From Caulobacter sp. 602-1 (GTDB lineage Bacteria; Pseudomonadota; Alphaproteobacteria; Caulobacterales; Caulobacteraceae): a stretch of 64,000 nucleotides of DNA. A model generated the notes under the pieces. That model did no database searches. It was not told where the DNA came from and was given only the letters and a program-made list of their open reading frames with translations. The translations under genes and the position numbers were made by a program. The stretch is from contig NZ_RRYI01000006.1 of assembly GCF_003931565.1 (NCBI RefSeq), positions 186,001 to 250,000 of the forward strand, in the 5' to 3' direction. This document shows, piece by piece, positions 18,917-30,290 of the stretch (position 1 is the stretch's first letter; each line of letters begins with the position of its first letter).

Positions 18917-19082
18917 TCAAATCTCCCTGGCCAATCTTCATCGCGGCCTTCGTCCTGAGGGCGCCACCCGCCGAAAAATCGTCGGTTCCGCGTAGGAAAC
19001 GCCCTGGTCTCTCGCCAAGATCAATCCGGGATCGAGGTGATCCGCGAACCGACCAGCAGCCAATTCCAGAATAGGCGACCCG

Positions 19083-19385
19083 TCAGCTCGGACGCTTGAC
19101 GCGGATCACATAGTCCCTCGGGTCGGCATATCCTAGAAGGGAGCGCGCGCGCTCCTCCAGGAGATCAGCCGACAGACTGCCGTTGCGTAATAGACGAGCA
19201 CGGGCCTCAAGGTCCATCCTCTCCGCGCGTATCTTCCTGAGTTCCTTTGTTTTTGCTGCGAGGTCCGCGTTGCGCTGCGAGATAGACAGCAGGCCTCGAT
19301 CACCTGTCAGAGCGTGAAAGGCGAAGTAGAAAATCAGGAAAAAGATCGCCGCGGTCGGCAGGAAGGGTTGCAGTCGGGCGAACAT
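19083..19385 (-). CDS. FtsB/DivIC-like septum formation initiator
   Basis: A 100-residue bitopic membrane protein of the septum-formation-initiator family. A short cytoplasmic N-terminus is followed by one membrane helix (about 10-27, TAAIFFLIFYFAFHALTG) and a periplasmic coiled coil (about 38-68). The C-terminal LLEERARSLLGYADPRDYVI is the family signature. FtsB joins FtsL and FtsQ in the division complex that activates septal peptidoglycan synthesis. Its position between eno and pdhA matches the eno-ftsB linkage seen in many bacteria. Confidence 0.88.
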   Translation of the reverse strand: MFARLQPFLPTAAIFFLIFYFAFHALTGDRGLLSISQRNADLAAKTKELRKIRAERMDLEARARLLRNGSLSADLLEERARSLLGYADPRDYVIRVKRPS

Positions 19386-19745
19386 CTCAAGGCCCCAGAG
19401 AGGGATTCGTAGGATCGCCGACCGTGCTTAACGCCTTCTAAATCCAGGCGTTGAGCAGGGTCTTTGACAGCTCGCCAAGCAGGCGAACGATGCTTTCACG
19501 TGAGATCGTTTCACACGCATCTAGATACCGCGCCGCCGAAGCTATTTCGCGACCGCGAACAGCGAGCAATTGGTCTCGTTTGAAACCACTGCCGGGCTTT
19601 TAGAAAATTTGTGGGTTAACGCGGTCGCGGACCAGGGGAACACGTCCGACCGTCGGCCCGGTGGCGAGAATCGCGCCCGAAAAAGCAAATGGCGCGGCCC
19701 CCGTTGGAAGCCGCGCCTTCGCGAATTTCGACGATCTGAAGAGCC
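19386..19745 (-). promoter_or_regulatory. Non-coding region between eno and ftsB-like gene
   Basis: 360 bases without a credible gene. It holds an eno terminator candidate at 19680-19717; nested palindromes at 19486-19510 (outer AACGAT/ATCGTT, inner TCACGTGA); and an inverted repeat with 7-base arms AACGCCT/AGGCGTT at 19430-19452. The last two are upstream of the ftsB-like gene in the direction of transcription and are candidate control sites. The region is less GC-rich than its neighbours. Confidence 0.5.
19680..19717 (-). terminator. Intrinsic terminator of eno
   Basis: On the minus strand, arms GGCGCGG (19711-19717) and CCGCGCC (19691-19697) form a 7-base stem around a 13-base loop, followed by a T-rich stretch ending in five Ts. 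It lies about 30 bases after the eno stop. Confidence 0.65.
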
Positions 19746-21035
<1,290 letters not shown>

Positions 21036-21141
21036 CTAGAGGCCAAAAGGCGCGCCCGCCTTTAGCCGCCAAGCGTCGCGGGCGCAACTTGCCTTGCCCT
21101 CGACAGGCGCGGATCACCGGTCACAACGGCTGAAACGCGCG

Positions 21142-22134
21142 TCAGACGTTGTAGATCGGCGTCAGGCCGTTCCTCTGGCCCAGCTTGAACAGGACCCGGT
21201 CCGAGCCGAAGTCGAGCTCGACCTTGGCGAACAGCTTCAGCACGTCCGCGCCCAGCAAGGCCGCCGGTCGGTGGTTCAGCGACCAGACGTCGAAGATGTG
21301 CACGTCAGCGAAGGCCATCGGGATGTTGGTCAGATGCAGATTGCCCATGGTGATCGACGGCACGACGCGGAACTCGCCCAGATAGACCTCGCCGCCGGCC
21401 GTCAGCAGGCGGGCGGGCTTGACGAGGTCCGACGCGCGGCGCCGCTTGGCGGCGATCGCCCGCTGCAGGGCCATGTTTCCAATCGATATGCCGCCACCGG
21501 AATCGATGAAGGCCACCGAGCGCGTGCCGGCGATCCGAGCGTCGGTCAGGGTCAGGCGCCCGAAGCGGGCGTCGGCCGGCACCGACACCTCGTCGGCCTT
21601 GCGAGTCATTTCCGAGAAGAACTGGCTGCGACGGATCAGCAGCTTCCGCTTGCGGAAGTCCATGACGACGTTGCGCCGGTCCAGGATGTCGACGCCCAGC
21701 AGGCCGTCCGCCCCGACGCGTTCATAGGGAAGCACCGGCAGGACCGCCGCGCCCAACCGGGCTTCGCCGGCCCGCATGCTGTCGATCCGCGCCGTCGGAC
21801 TGGTGATCGCGCTGGAGATTCCGTGGATGAGGATCTGCGGACCCGCCGGCAGGTTCAGCTTCTCGGCGACGGCCGGAGTCAGCACGCTGCGCCCTGCCCC
21901 GGTGTCCACGACGAAGTTGAAAGGCCCCTGCCCGTTGATCTCGACCTCCACGGTGAGGCGGTCATCGTCGTCCAGCGAGGCGTCCAGGATCAGCACCGGA
22001 TCGTCCGGCGGCGCAGGCGTTGTCGCTGGAGGCAGGCTCTGATTGACGGAAACGGGGGTTATGGCCTCGGCCATGGCCGATGACGCCGCCAGTGAAATCC
22101 CCAGTCCCGCCGTGATGTTCCGACGTGTGAGCAT
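21142..22134 (-). CDS. Exported retropepsin-like aspartic protease with two active-site motifs
   Basis: A 330-residue protein with a Sec or Tat-like signal (MLTRRNITAGLGISLAASSAMAEA). The first lobe carries FVVDTGAGRSVLTP, a classical DTG motif, followed by GVDILDRRNVVMDF. The second lobe carries VAFIDSGGGISIGN with DSG, followed by GADVLKLFAKVELDF. The two lobes look like a duplicated retropepsin unit (PF13650/PF13975 type), which would let one chain form a complete active site. I use the ATG at 22134, which has GGGAGGT just upstream, rather than a longer frame. The gene lies between rpmF and eno; its target is unknown. Confidence 0.85.
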   Translation of the reverse strand: MLTRRNITAGLGISLAASSAMAEAITPVSVNQSLPPATTPAPPDDPVLILDASLDDDDRLTVEVEINGQGPFNFVVDTGAGRSVLTPAVAEKLNLPAGPQILIHGISSAITSPTARIDSMRAGEARLGAAVLPVLPYERVGADGLLGVDILDRRNVVMDFRKRKLLIRRSQFFSEMTRKADEVSVPADARFGRLTLTDARIAGTRSVAFIDSGGGISIGNMALQRAIAAKRRRASDLVKPARLLTAGGEVYLGEFRVVPSITMGNLHLTNIPMAFADVHIFDVWSLNHRPAALLGADVLKLFAKVELDFGSDRVLFKLGQRNGLTPIYNV

Positions 22135-22191
22135 GGGCGTACCTCCCAGCTCGGAGGCTAGCACCGTTTTTTGCGCGTACGACGAAAATAC

Positions 22192-22229
22192 GACGAAAAA
22201 CGCCGCCTGGGCGAACCGGGCGGCGTTTT
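22192..22229 (-). terminator. Intrinsic terminator after rpmF
   Basis: Arms AAAACGCCGCC (22197-22207) and GGCGGCGTTTT (22219-22229) form an 11-base stem; on the minus strand the T-run continues as TTTTTCG. It lies between rpmF and the protease gene and is nearly symmetrical, so it could also work on the plus strand. Confidence 0.8.
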
Positions 22230-22256
22230 CGAAATCGTCACTGACGAAAGGAGACC

Positions 22257-22439
22257 TTAGTCTTCCTTCGGCGTCAGGATCTGCTTGCCGTTGTACATGC
22301 CGGTCTTCAGATCGACATGGTGCGGACGGCGCAGCTCGCCGGTGTCCTTGTCCTCGATGAACGAGTTGGCGCCCAGGGCGTGGTGCGACCGGCGCATGTT
22401 CCGGCGAGAAGGCGAAGTTTTTCTTTTAGGAACGGCCAT
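22257..22439 (-). CDS. rpmF: Ribosomal protein L32
   Basis: The 60-residue 50S protein L32. [20 protein letters not shown] is the conserved basic N-terminus. The zinc-binding cysteine pairs found in some L32 proteins are absent, so this is the zinc-free form usual in alphaproteobacteria. It is a single gene with its own terminator. It is not followed by plsX here, unlike in enterobacteria. Confidence 0.96.
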   Translation of the reverse strand: MAVPKRKTSPSRRNMRRSHHALGANSFIEDKDTGELRRPHHVDLKTGMYNGKQILTPKED

Positions 22440-22554
22440 CGAAGTGACTCTGCTCGTTGAGCGTGAAAATCGAGAGCGGCGACTCGGGGGTGCCCAGGTC
22501 GCCGCGTGAGGGCGCGCTTATGCCCGAATCTCTTCGGAGATGCAACAGCGTGCT

Positions 22555-24213
<1,659 letters not shown>

Positions 24214-24263
24214 TCAGATTACCCGTGATTCGACGACGCCGGTGAAAAGACCTGCGTTCATCA

Positions 24264-24297
24264 ACAAGATTAAACCCCCGAGGTCGCCCTCGGGGGT
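24264..24297 (-). terminator. Intrinsic terminator of secG
   Basis: Arms ACCCCCGAGG (24274-24283) and CCTCGGGGGT (24288-24297) form a 10-base stem with a tight TCGC loop. On the minus strand TTTAATCTTG follows. It lies between the secG stop and the pyrG start. Confidence 0.75.
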
Positions 24298-24321
24298 CAG
24301 TGGAAGACCGTCTTGGGACGG

Positions 24322-24861
24322 TTATTGTTGTTTGGGCTGTTCCGCCGGCGGGGCCGCGACCGTGGGGGCCGGGGTGGCGGCGGCCGGCTTTTCAGCCGGT
24401 TTGGCGGGCGCCTTGGCCGCGGGCTTGGGGGCCGACGGGGTCGGCGCCAGCAGCGCGGGTTGCGCGGCGGCCGGGGCCGGCGTGTTGATCTGCGGAGTCG
24501 GAGCCTGGATGGCGCCGGGCTGGCTGTCCGGCGAGGCCGGCAGCGAGTTCAGCGACCCGGGCGGCGGGGTCGGCGCGGCGTTCAGGGTCTTGGCGTCCAG
24601 GCCCTTGACCTGGTCGGCTACTGAACCGCCGGTATTGGCGCGTCCCGTGAGGATGGTCAGGGTCAGGCTGATCAGCAGGAAGACCGAGAACAGAATCCAG
24701 GTGATGCGGGTCAGCAGGTCACCGGCGCCGCGGGCGGTCATGAAGCCCGTGTTGCCGCCGCCCATACCCAGCGCGCCGCCTTCGGAGCGCTGCATGAGCA
24801 CCACCCCGATCAGACAGAGGCAGACGACGATATTGATGGCCAGCAGGACGCCGATAAGCAT
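24322..24861 (-). CDS. secG: Protein translocase subunit SecG
   Basis: A 179-residue SecYEG accessory subunit. Two membrane helices (about 2-20 and 52-70) flank the conserved cytoplasmic loop VLMQRSEGGALGMGGGN, the SecG signature. After residue 75 a long Ala/Pro-rich tail (about 100 residues) extends the protein well beyond the E. coli length of 110; such tails are common in alphaproteobacteria. I place the start at the ATG at 24861; the frame remains open upstream but that sequence is not SecG-like. tpiA, often upstream of secG, is not present here; a divergent acetyltransferase gene takes its place. Confidence 0.93.
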   Translation of the reverse strand: MLIGVLLAINIVVCLCLIGVVLMQRSEGGALGMGGGNTGFMTARGAGDLLTRITWILFSVFLLISLTLTILTGRANTGGSVADQVKGLDAKTLNAAPTPPPGSLNSLPASPDSQPGAIQAPTPQINTPAPAAAQPALLAPTPSAPKPAAKAPAKPAEKPAAATPAPTVAAPPAEQPKQQ

Positions 24862-25002
24862 GTGGAATGTATTCTCGATCCGGGCGCGGGCGAAATGCCG
24901 CGTTAAAAACGAAGCGGCCCCTCTACCACTAGCGAGCGCTCCGCGCCATAGCTGGGAAGCGCGCCGCCAAACGCAACCCTGAAAGCCAGATCGTCGGACC
25001 GC

Positions 25003-25518
25003 ATGATCCTTGAGACCGAACGCCTGACCCTCGCTCCGCTGACGATCGACGATGCGCCCCTGATCTATCCGTTCCTCAGCGATGCGGAGGTGATGTCCAA
25101 CCTCGATCAGGAGCCGATCGAGGACCCGGACGAGGTGGCCACCCGCGTCGCCGCCCAGGTGGACGAGATGGCCGCCGGCGACGCCGCCTACTGGAGCATC
25201 CGCCACACCGTGAGCGGCGCGTACCTCGGCTATTGCGAGTTCATCGACATCGACCGGCGCCATGAGCGAGCGGAGATTCGCTTCGTCATCGACCGCAAGG
25301 GCTGGGGCCAGGGCTTCGGCGCCGAGGCGGTCAGCGCCCTCCTCGCCCATGCCGCCGGCGGCGGCCTCAAGAGCTTGGTGGCCAGCATCCATGTCGGCGA
25401 CAATCGCGCCGAGCGCCTGCTGGAGAAGCTGGGCTTCAAGGCCGAGGGCTACCTGAAGGGCGCGGTGCACCGGGATGGCGAGCGGCGGGATCGACGGCTG
25501 TACGGTCTGCGGCTCTAG
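25003..25518 (+). CDS. GNAT-family N-acetyltransferase (RimJ type)
   Basis: A 171-residue acetyl-CoA-dependent acetyltransferase. ILETERLTLAPLTIDDAPLI is the typical RimJ/RimL N-terminal strand and helix. The acetyl-CoA-binding segment is RKGWGQGFGAEAVSALLAHA, and VGDNRAERLLEKLGFKAEG is the conserved late motif. Members acetylate ribosomal protein termini or small molecules; the substrate here is unknown. It is divergent from secG and stands at the edge of a degenerate non-coding gap. Confidence 0.9.
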   Translation: MILETERLTLAPLTIDDAPLIYPFLSDAEVMSNLDQEPIEDPDEVATRVAAQVDEMAAGDAAYWSIRHTVSGAYLGYCEFIDIDRRHERAEIRFVIDRKGWGQGFGAEAVSALLAHAAGGGLKSLVASIHVGDNRAERLLEKLGFKAEGYLKGAVHRDGERRDRRLYGLRL

Positions 25519-26154
25519 GCCCACACCTCCGCCGCTTCACGCGATCGCTCGCTGAAGGCGTGGAAAGGGATGCGGAGCGCCGGACGACGTCCGGAAGAAC
25601 TGGATAAATACCGTTTCGACGAAGCCCGACGCTCCGCGCGATCGTTATCCGGAAGCGTGACGCCGTGATGCTGTTCGCACCCCGACATCCCTGAAGCCTC
25701 CGACGGGCGGGTCAGGCCGCGTGGCCCGATCCCGGATGCGGCTGTTTCCAGCCGCCTGTCGCCTCTTCGGCCCGACATCCCACGTCGTTTCTGTGTTCCA
25801 GGGCCGACCGCCGCCAGAGGGATGCAGTTGCGGAGTTTCCCCCGCGCCGAAGAGCGCGCCCGCTCGACCGCCCCCCGCCGCCGCAAATGGTCGCTGGCCA
25901 TGCGCCCCTTCCTCGCGACGAGGTGGGTAGAGAATACGGCAGGTTTCGGAGCCGGGGACGCAAGGGCGTGAATGCTCATCGAACACCCTTCTCCCTTGCG
26001 GATGAAGGTGGCCGCCGAAGGCGGTCGGATGAAGAGCTACACAGGCTAACTCGTTGCGCTGAAACGCTAATCCGGCAGGCCGATTACCCCTCCTACGGAC
26101 CACCGTCTCCCGCAAGGGAGACGGAGAAACGCCCGCGCTTAGACGGGATTTGAG
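25519..26154. other. 636-base non-coding gap with degenerate repeats
   Basis: No reading frame here has convincing protein character: the minus-strand frames are low-complexity Arg/Gly-rich and lack family motifs. The gap holds an 11-base direct repeat CCCGACATCCC (25681-25691 and 25771-25781), a hairpin with arms GCGGCTG/CAGCCGC (25738-25755), and related inverted elements at 25987-26001 and 26103-26124. It looks like decayed intergenic DNA with copies of a short interspersed repeat. Confidence 0.6.
25987..26124. repeat. Pair of related palindromic repeat elements
   Basis: A perfect palindrome with 9-base arms CCGTCTCCC/GGGAGACGG and a GCAA loop lies at 26103-26124. A half copy, CCTTCTCCCTTGCGG at 25987-26001, matches its complement strand in 14 of 15 bases. 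Between them is GTGGCCGCCGAAGGCGGTCGGATGA (only the core matters), rich in short inversions. The arrangement resembles REP-type elements scattered in Caulobacter intergenic regions. Confidence 0.5.
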
Positions 26155-26292
26155 CTAGTCGGCGACGCCGCCGCGCAGCGGATCCTCGCCGTCCAGCGCC
26201 TCGATGTGCTCGCGTTGACGACGTACGCCTTCCACTTGCTCGGGCGACGGCTTGGGCGGCTCCCGCTCGGGCGGTTCATGCTTCTCGGCCAT
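26155..26292 (-). CDS. Small charged proline-rich protein (hypothetical)
   Basis: A 45-residue frame, beginning MAEKHEPPEREPPKPSPEQV, starts 5 bases after the DUF4126 stop codon on the same strand. It is hydrophilic, rich in Glu, Pro and Arg, with no signal or membrane segment, and ends LRGGVAD. There is no strong ribosome site, so it would depend on coupling to the upstream gene. I do not recognise the family. Confidence 0.45.
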   Translation of the reverse strand: MAEKHEPPEREPPKPSPEQVEGVRRQREHIEALDGEDPLRGGVAD

Positions 26293-26297
26293 CGCGG

Positions 26298-26753
26298 TCA
26301 ACGCCCCGGCAGAGCGCGCGTCACCAGTTGCGCGGCGCCGATGGTCAGCGCGTCCTCGACCAGACCGCTGGGCGTCTGACCGAAGTGGCGGATGGCCTTC
26401 ATGCGGGCGTGGAAGGTCACATAGGACGCCGCCACCGCCGCGCCGGCGCCCAGGGCGGCGCCGAGATATCTCTGGCGTTTCGGCGCCAAGGCCGCGCCCG
26501 CCAGGCCACCCGTGACGAGCCGCGCGAGAATGCCCGCCAGCACGATGCGGTCCGGGGCCGAGGGCAGCTTGTCGCCCCACAGCTCGCCGGCCGCCAGCGC
26601 CTTGGAGCCGGCCGCCATCCATGGACTGCCCAGCCAGGACGGCGCGCCATTGTCGGCCGGTAGGCGGCCACTATGCGCGGCCTCGCTGACCGCGGCCAGC
26701 GGCGTCATCGAACGGGAACCCGCCGACAGGCCGATGAGGATGGATCTCAGCAT
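26298..26753 (-). CDS. DUF4126-family membrane protein
   Basis: A 151-residue protein with the start ILIGLSAGSRSMTPLAAVSEAA, the recognisable beginning of DUF4126 proteins. Hydrophobic segments occur near 1-20, 70-95 and 100-120, suggesting an integral membrane protein with short helices and glycine-rich turns. The function is unknown. It follows mfd by 65 bases and is followed immediately by a 45-residue frame, so sdhE-mfd-DUF4126-small protein is a possible transcription unit. Confidence 0.8.
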   Translation of the reverse strand: MLRSILIGLSAGSRSMTPLAAVSEAAHSGRLPADNGAPSWLGSPWMAAGSKALAAGELWGDKLPSAPDRIVLAGILARLVTGGLAGAALAPKRQRYLGAALGAGAAVAASYVTFHARMKAIRHFGQTPSGLVEDALTIGAAQLVTRALPGR

Positions 26754-26818
26754 TCCGGCGCTTCCTTCCGATAAACCTACCGGAAGACAACCCCTCCTCG
26801 CCCGATTTGATCCCGCGC

Positions 26819-29800
26819 CTACTCCTTGGCCAGCCTGGCCAGCACCGTGAGGATCTTCTCGGCCGCGTCAAGGCGCTGGGCCGGGGTGTCCCACTCGCCC
26901 TTGACCACCACCTTCTGGTCGGGACGCACCTTCCAGATCAGGTTGTTCTTGCCGACGTACTGCATCAGCCCAAGCGGGTTGGCGTAACTATCATTCCTGA
27001 AACTGGCCACCGCGCCCTTGGGCCCGACGTCGATCTTGGCGACATTGGCCTCGCGGCACAGGCCCTTGATGGCGACGACCTTGAGCAAGCTGTCGGTCTC
27101 GGGCGGCAGCGGGCCGAAGCGGTCGATCATCTCGGCGGCCAGGGCTTCACGATCGGCGGCCTGCTCGGCGTCGGACAGGCGGCGATAGAGCGACAGGCGC
27201 ACGTTCAGATCGGGAACATACTCGTCGGGGATCATCACGGCCGCGCCGGTGTTGATCTGCGGCGACCAACCCCGGTCTTCCAGCAAGGCCTCCTGACCCT
27301 GGCGCTGGCGCAACTCGGCGACGGCGTCTTCCAGCATCTGCTGATAGAGCTCGACGCCGATCTCCTTGATGTGGCCGCTCTGCTCGTCGCCGAGGAGGTT
27401 GCCGCCGCCGCGCTGGTCCAGGTCGTGGCTGGCCAGCTGGAAACCGGCGCCCAGGCTGTCCAGGGACTGCAACACCTGCAGGCGCTTCTCGGCTGAAAGG
27501 GTCAGGGACTTTTCGACCGGCGTGGTCAGATAAGCGTAGGCGCGGGCCTTGGAGCGACCGACTCGGCCCCGGATCTGATAGAGCTGGGCCAGGCCGAACA
27601 TGTCGGCGCGGTGGACGATCAGGGTGTTGGCCGACGGGATGTCGAGGCCGCTCTCCACGATCGTGGTCGCGAGCAGCACATCGTACTGACCTTCGTAGAA
27701 GGCCGTCATCACGTCTTCCAGCTGGGTAGCCGCCATCTGGCCGTGGCCGACGACGTACTTCACCTCGGGCACCTGGGTGCGAAGGAATTTCTCGATGTCC
27801 TCCAGGTCCTTGATGCGCGGCACGACGTAGTAGGACTGGCCGCCCCGGTACTTCTCGCGTAGCAGCGCCTCGCGCAGGGTCACCGGGTCGAACGGACTGA
27901 TGTAGGTCCGCACCGCCAGGCGGTCGACGGGCGGGGTGGCGATGATCGACATCTCGCGGATGCCCGACAGCGCCATCTGTAGGGTGCGCGGGATCGGCGT
28001 GGCGGTCAGGGTCAGCATGTGCACGTCGGCGCGAAGCTCCTTGAGCTTCTCCTTGTGCTTGACCCCGAAGTGCTGCTCCTCGTCGACGATGACCAGGCCC
28101 AGGTCCTTGAACGACACCTGCTTGGACAGGATGGCGTGGGTGCCGACCACGATCTCTAGCTGGCCGTTGGCCAGGCCCTCGCGGGTCTCGGCGGCTTCCT
28201 TGCCGGTGACCAGGCGCGACAGGCGCGTGACCTTGACCGGCCAGCCCTGGAAGCGGTCCTTGAAGGTCTTGTAGTGCTGGCGGGCCAGCAAAGTGGTCGG
28301 GCAGACCACGGCGACCTGCTTGCCGCTCATCGCCACCACGAAGGCCGCGCGTAGCGCCACTTCGGTCTTGCCGAAGCCGACGTCGCCGCAGATCAGGCGG
28401 TCCATCGGCTTGCCGGACGACAGGTCCTCCAGCACGTCGTGGATGGCGCTGAGCTGGTCGTCCGTCTCCTCGTAGGGGAAGCGGGCGCAGAACTCGTCGA
28501 ACACGCCGTGCGGCGGGTCGGTCGACTCGACGGACTTGAGCTGGCGGGCGGCGGCGATCTGGATCAGGCCCTCGGCCATGACCCGCAGCCGTTCCCTGGC
28601 CTTGGCCTTGCGGCCCTGCCAGGCGGCACCGCCCAGCTTGTCCAGCTGCACGGTCTCGGGATCCGAGGCGCCGTAGCGGGTCAGCAGATCGATGTTTTCG
28701 ACCGGCAGGTACAGCTTGGCCTCGCCGCCATAGAGCAAATCGAGGCAGTCGTGCGGCGCGCCCTGAACGTCGAGGGTCTTCAGGCCCTCGTAACGGCCGA
28801 TGCCGTGATCGATGTGGACGACGAGGTCGCCCGGCGTCAGGGCGCTGGCCTCGGCCAGGAAGTTGGCCGCGCGGCGCTTCTTGCGCGGGCGGGCCAGACG
28901 ATCGCCGAGAATGTCGGTCTCGGAGATGACGGCCAGGCTATCGGTCTCGAAGCCGTGGTCCAGCGGCAGCACGACGCGCTGCGGGATCTTCGGATCGTTG
29001 GCCTTGGCCGCCTGCCAATAGGCGGCATAGGGAACCTTCTTGAGGCCGTGGTCGGCCAGCATGGTCCCAAGACGCTCTGACGAGCCCTCGGACCACGAGC
29101 CGAACAGCACGCGCTTGCCGGCGGCGGCCAGGGCCTTGGCGTGATCGGCGGTGGCCTCGAACAGGTTGACGCTGTCCTGGGCCCGCTCGGCGGCGAAGGC
29201 GCGGCCCAGCTTGGCCCCCATGTCGACGACGTCCAGCCCCTGGGGCTGGAACGGGGTGAACAGGCGATGGGCGCGGTCGGCGAGCTCACGATCCCACTCG
29301 GCGGCGGTCAGGTAGAGCGCCTGCGGCGCCAGCGGGCGGTAGGCCGACTTGCGGTCGGCGCTGGCGCGGGCCTCGTAGGCGTCCAGGATCATCGACAGGC
29401 GCTCGTCGCGAGCCTCGGTCGTCTGATGGTCGACGCCGATCAGCGCGCCGGCCGGCAGATAGTCGAACAGGCTGGACATCCGCTCATAGAACAGCGGCAG
29501 CCAGTGCTCGAGCCCGGCGCGGCGGCCGCCCTCGCTGACGGCGGCGTACAGCGGATCATCGCCGGGCGCGCCAAACGCCGCGACATAGCCCTTGCGGAAG
29601 CGCGAGATGCCGTCGGCGTCCAGCAGGGCCTCGCTGACCGGCAGCAGGTCGATGTCCTTAAGCTGCTTGGTCGAGCGCTGGGTCTCGGGGTCGAAGGCGC
29701 GGATGCTCTCCAGCGTATCGCCGAACAGGTCCAGGCGCACCGGCTCCTCGGCGGCCGGCGGATAGACGTCGATGACGCCGCCGCGGATCGCGAACTCGCC

Positions 29801-30286
29801 GCGCTCGGAAACGGTGGAGGCGCGGGCATAGCCGTTGACGGCGAAATAGCGCTCCAGGTCCTTGATATCGACGACATTGCCGACCTTGGCCGAATACGAG
29901 GCGCGCAGCAGCACCTCCTTGGTCGGCACGCGCTGCAGCAGGGCCGGCGCGGGCAGGACGAGAATGGCGGGCTTCGTCTCGCCCAGACCTCGAGCCAGGC
30001 GCGACAGGGTCGCCATCCGCGTGGCCGAGACGCCCGAGGACGGACCGATGCGATCGTAAGGCAGGCAGTCCCACGAGGGCAGCAGCACCGCCTCGATCTC
30101 GGGGGCGAAAAACTTCAGGGCGTCAACGAAGGCGTTGGCGCGGGCGGTGTCTCGGGCCACGAACGCGGTCAGGCCGCCCCGCGCCCGGGCGATGTCGGCC
30201 ATCACCAGCGCGTCGAAGCCCTCCGGCGCGCCGGCCAGGGTCAGGCCGCCGGCGGCCTTGGCGATCTGCTTTAAATCGTAGGCCAT
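26819..30286 (-). CDS. mfd: Transcription-repair coupling factor
   Basis: A 1155-residue ATP-dependent DNA translocase that removes stalled RNA polymerase at lesions and recruits UvrA. The UvrB-like N-terminal module (about 1-370) is followed by the RNA-polymerase-interacting domain (about 490-560, with GDLVVHIDHGIGRYEG). The translocase has Walker A ICGDVGFGKTEVALRAAF, the DEEQHFG box, and the TRG motif region after VGRSKARAYAYL; the C-terminal domain masks UvrA binding. I start at MAYDLKQIAKAAGG (30286), in agreement with homologues. The sdhE stop is 4 bases upstream. Confidence 0.97.
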   Translation of the reverse strand: MAYDLKQIAKAAGGLTLAGAPEGFDALVMADIARARGGLTAFVARDTARANAFVDALKFFAPEIEAVLLPSWDCLPYDRIGPSSGVSATRMATLSRLARGLGETKPAILVLPAPALLQRVPTKEVLLRASYSAKVGNVVDIKDLERYFAVNGYARASTVSERGEFAIRGGVIDVYPPAAEEPVRLDLFGDTLESIRAFDPETQRSTKQLKDIDLLPVSEALLDADGISRFRKGYVAAFGAPGDDPLYAAVSEGGRRAGLEHWLPLFYERMSSLFDYLPAGALIGVDHQTTEARDERLSMILDAYEARASADRKSAYRPLAPQALYLTAAEWDRELADRAHRLFTPFQPQGLDVVDMGAKLGRAFAAERAQDSVNLFEATADHAKALAAAGKRVLFGSWSEGSSERLGTMLADHGLKKVPYAAYWQAAKANDPKIPQRVVLPLDHGFETDSLAVISETDILGDRLARPRKKRRAANFLAEASALTPGDLVVHIDHGIGRYEGLKTLDVQGAPHDCLDLLYGGEAKLYLPVENIDLLTRYGASDPETVQLDKLGGAAWQGRKAKARERLRVMAEGLIQIAAARQLKSVESTDPPHGVFDEFCARFPYEETDDQLSAIHDVLEDLSSGKPMDRLICGDVGFGKTEVALRAAFVVAMSGKQVAVVCPTTLLARQHYKTFKDRFQGWPVKVTRLSRLVTGKEAAETREGLANGQLEIVVGTHAILSKQVSFKDLGLVIVDEEQHFGVKHKEKLKELRADVHMLTLTATPIPRTLQMALSGIREMSIIATPPVDRLAVRTYISPFDPVTLREALLREKYRGGQSYYVVPRIKDLEDIEKFLRTQVPEVKYVVGHGQMAATQLEDVMTAFYEGQYDVLLATTIVESGLDIPSANTLIVHRADMFGLAQLYQIRGRVGRSKARAYAYLTTPVEKSLTLSAEKRLQVLQSLDSLGAGFQLASHDLDQRGGGNLLGDEQSGHIKEIGVELYQQMLEDAVAELRQRQGQEALLEDRGWSPQINTGAAVMIPDEYVPDLNVRLSLYRRLSDAEQAADREALAAEMIDRFGPLPPETDSLLKVVAIKGLCREANVAKIDVGPKGAVASFRNDSYANPLGLMQYVGKNNLIWKVRPDQKVVVKGEWDTPAQRLDAAEKILTVLARLAKE

Positions 30287-30290
30287 GCTC

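Noticed and set aside
25515..26115. Overlapping minus-strand frames of 154 and 156 codons in the large gap
   Set aside because: Their products are Arg/Gly/Ser-rich without motifs, have no ribosome sites, and lie over direct and inverted repeats. Non-coding decay is more likely.
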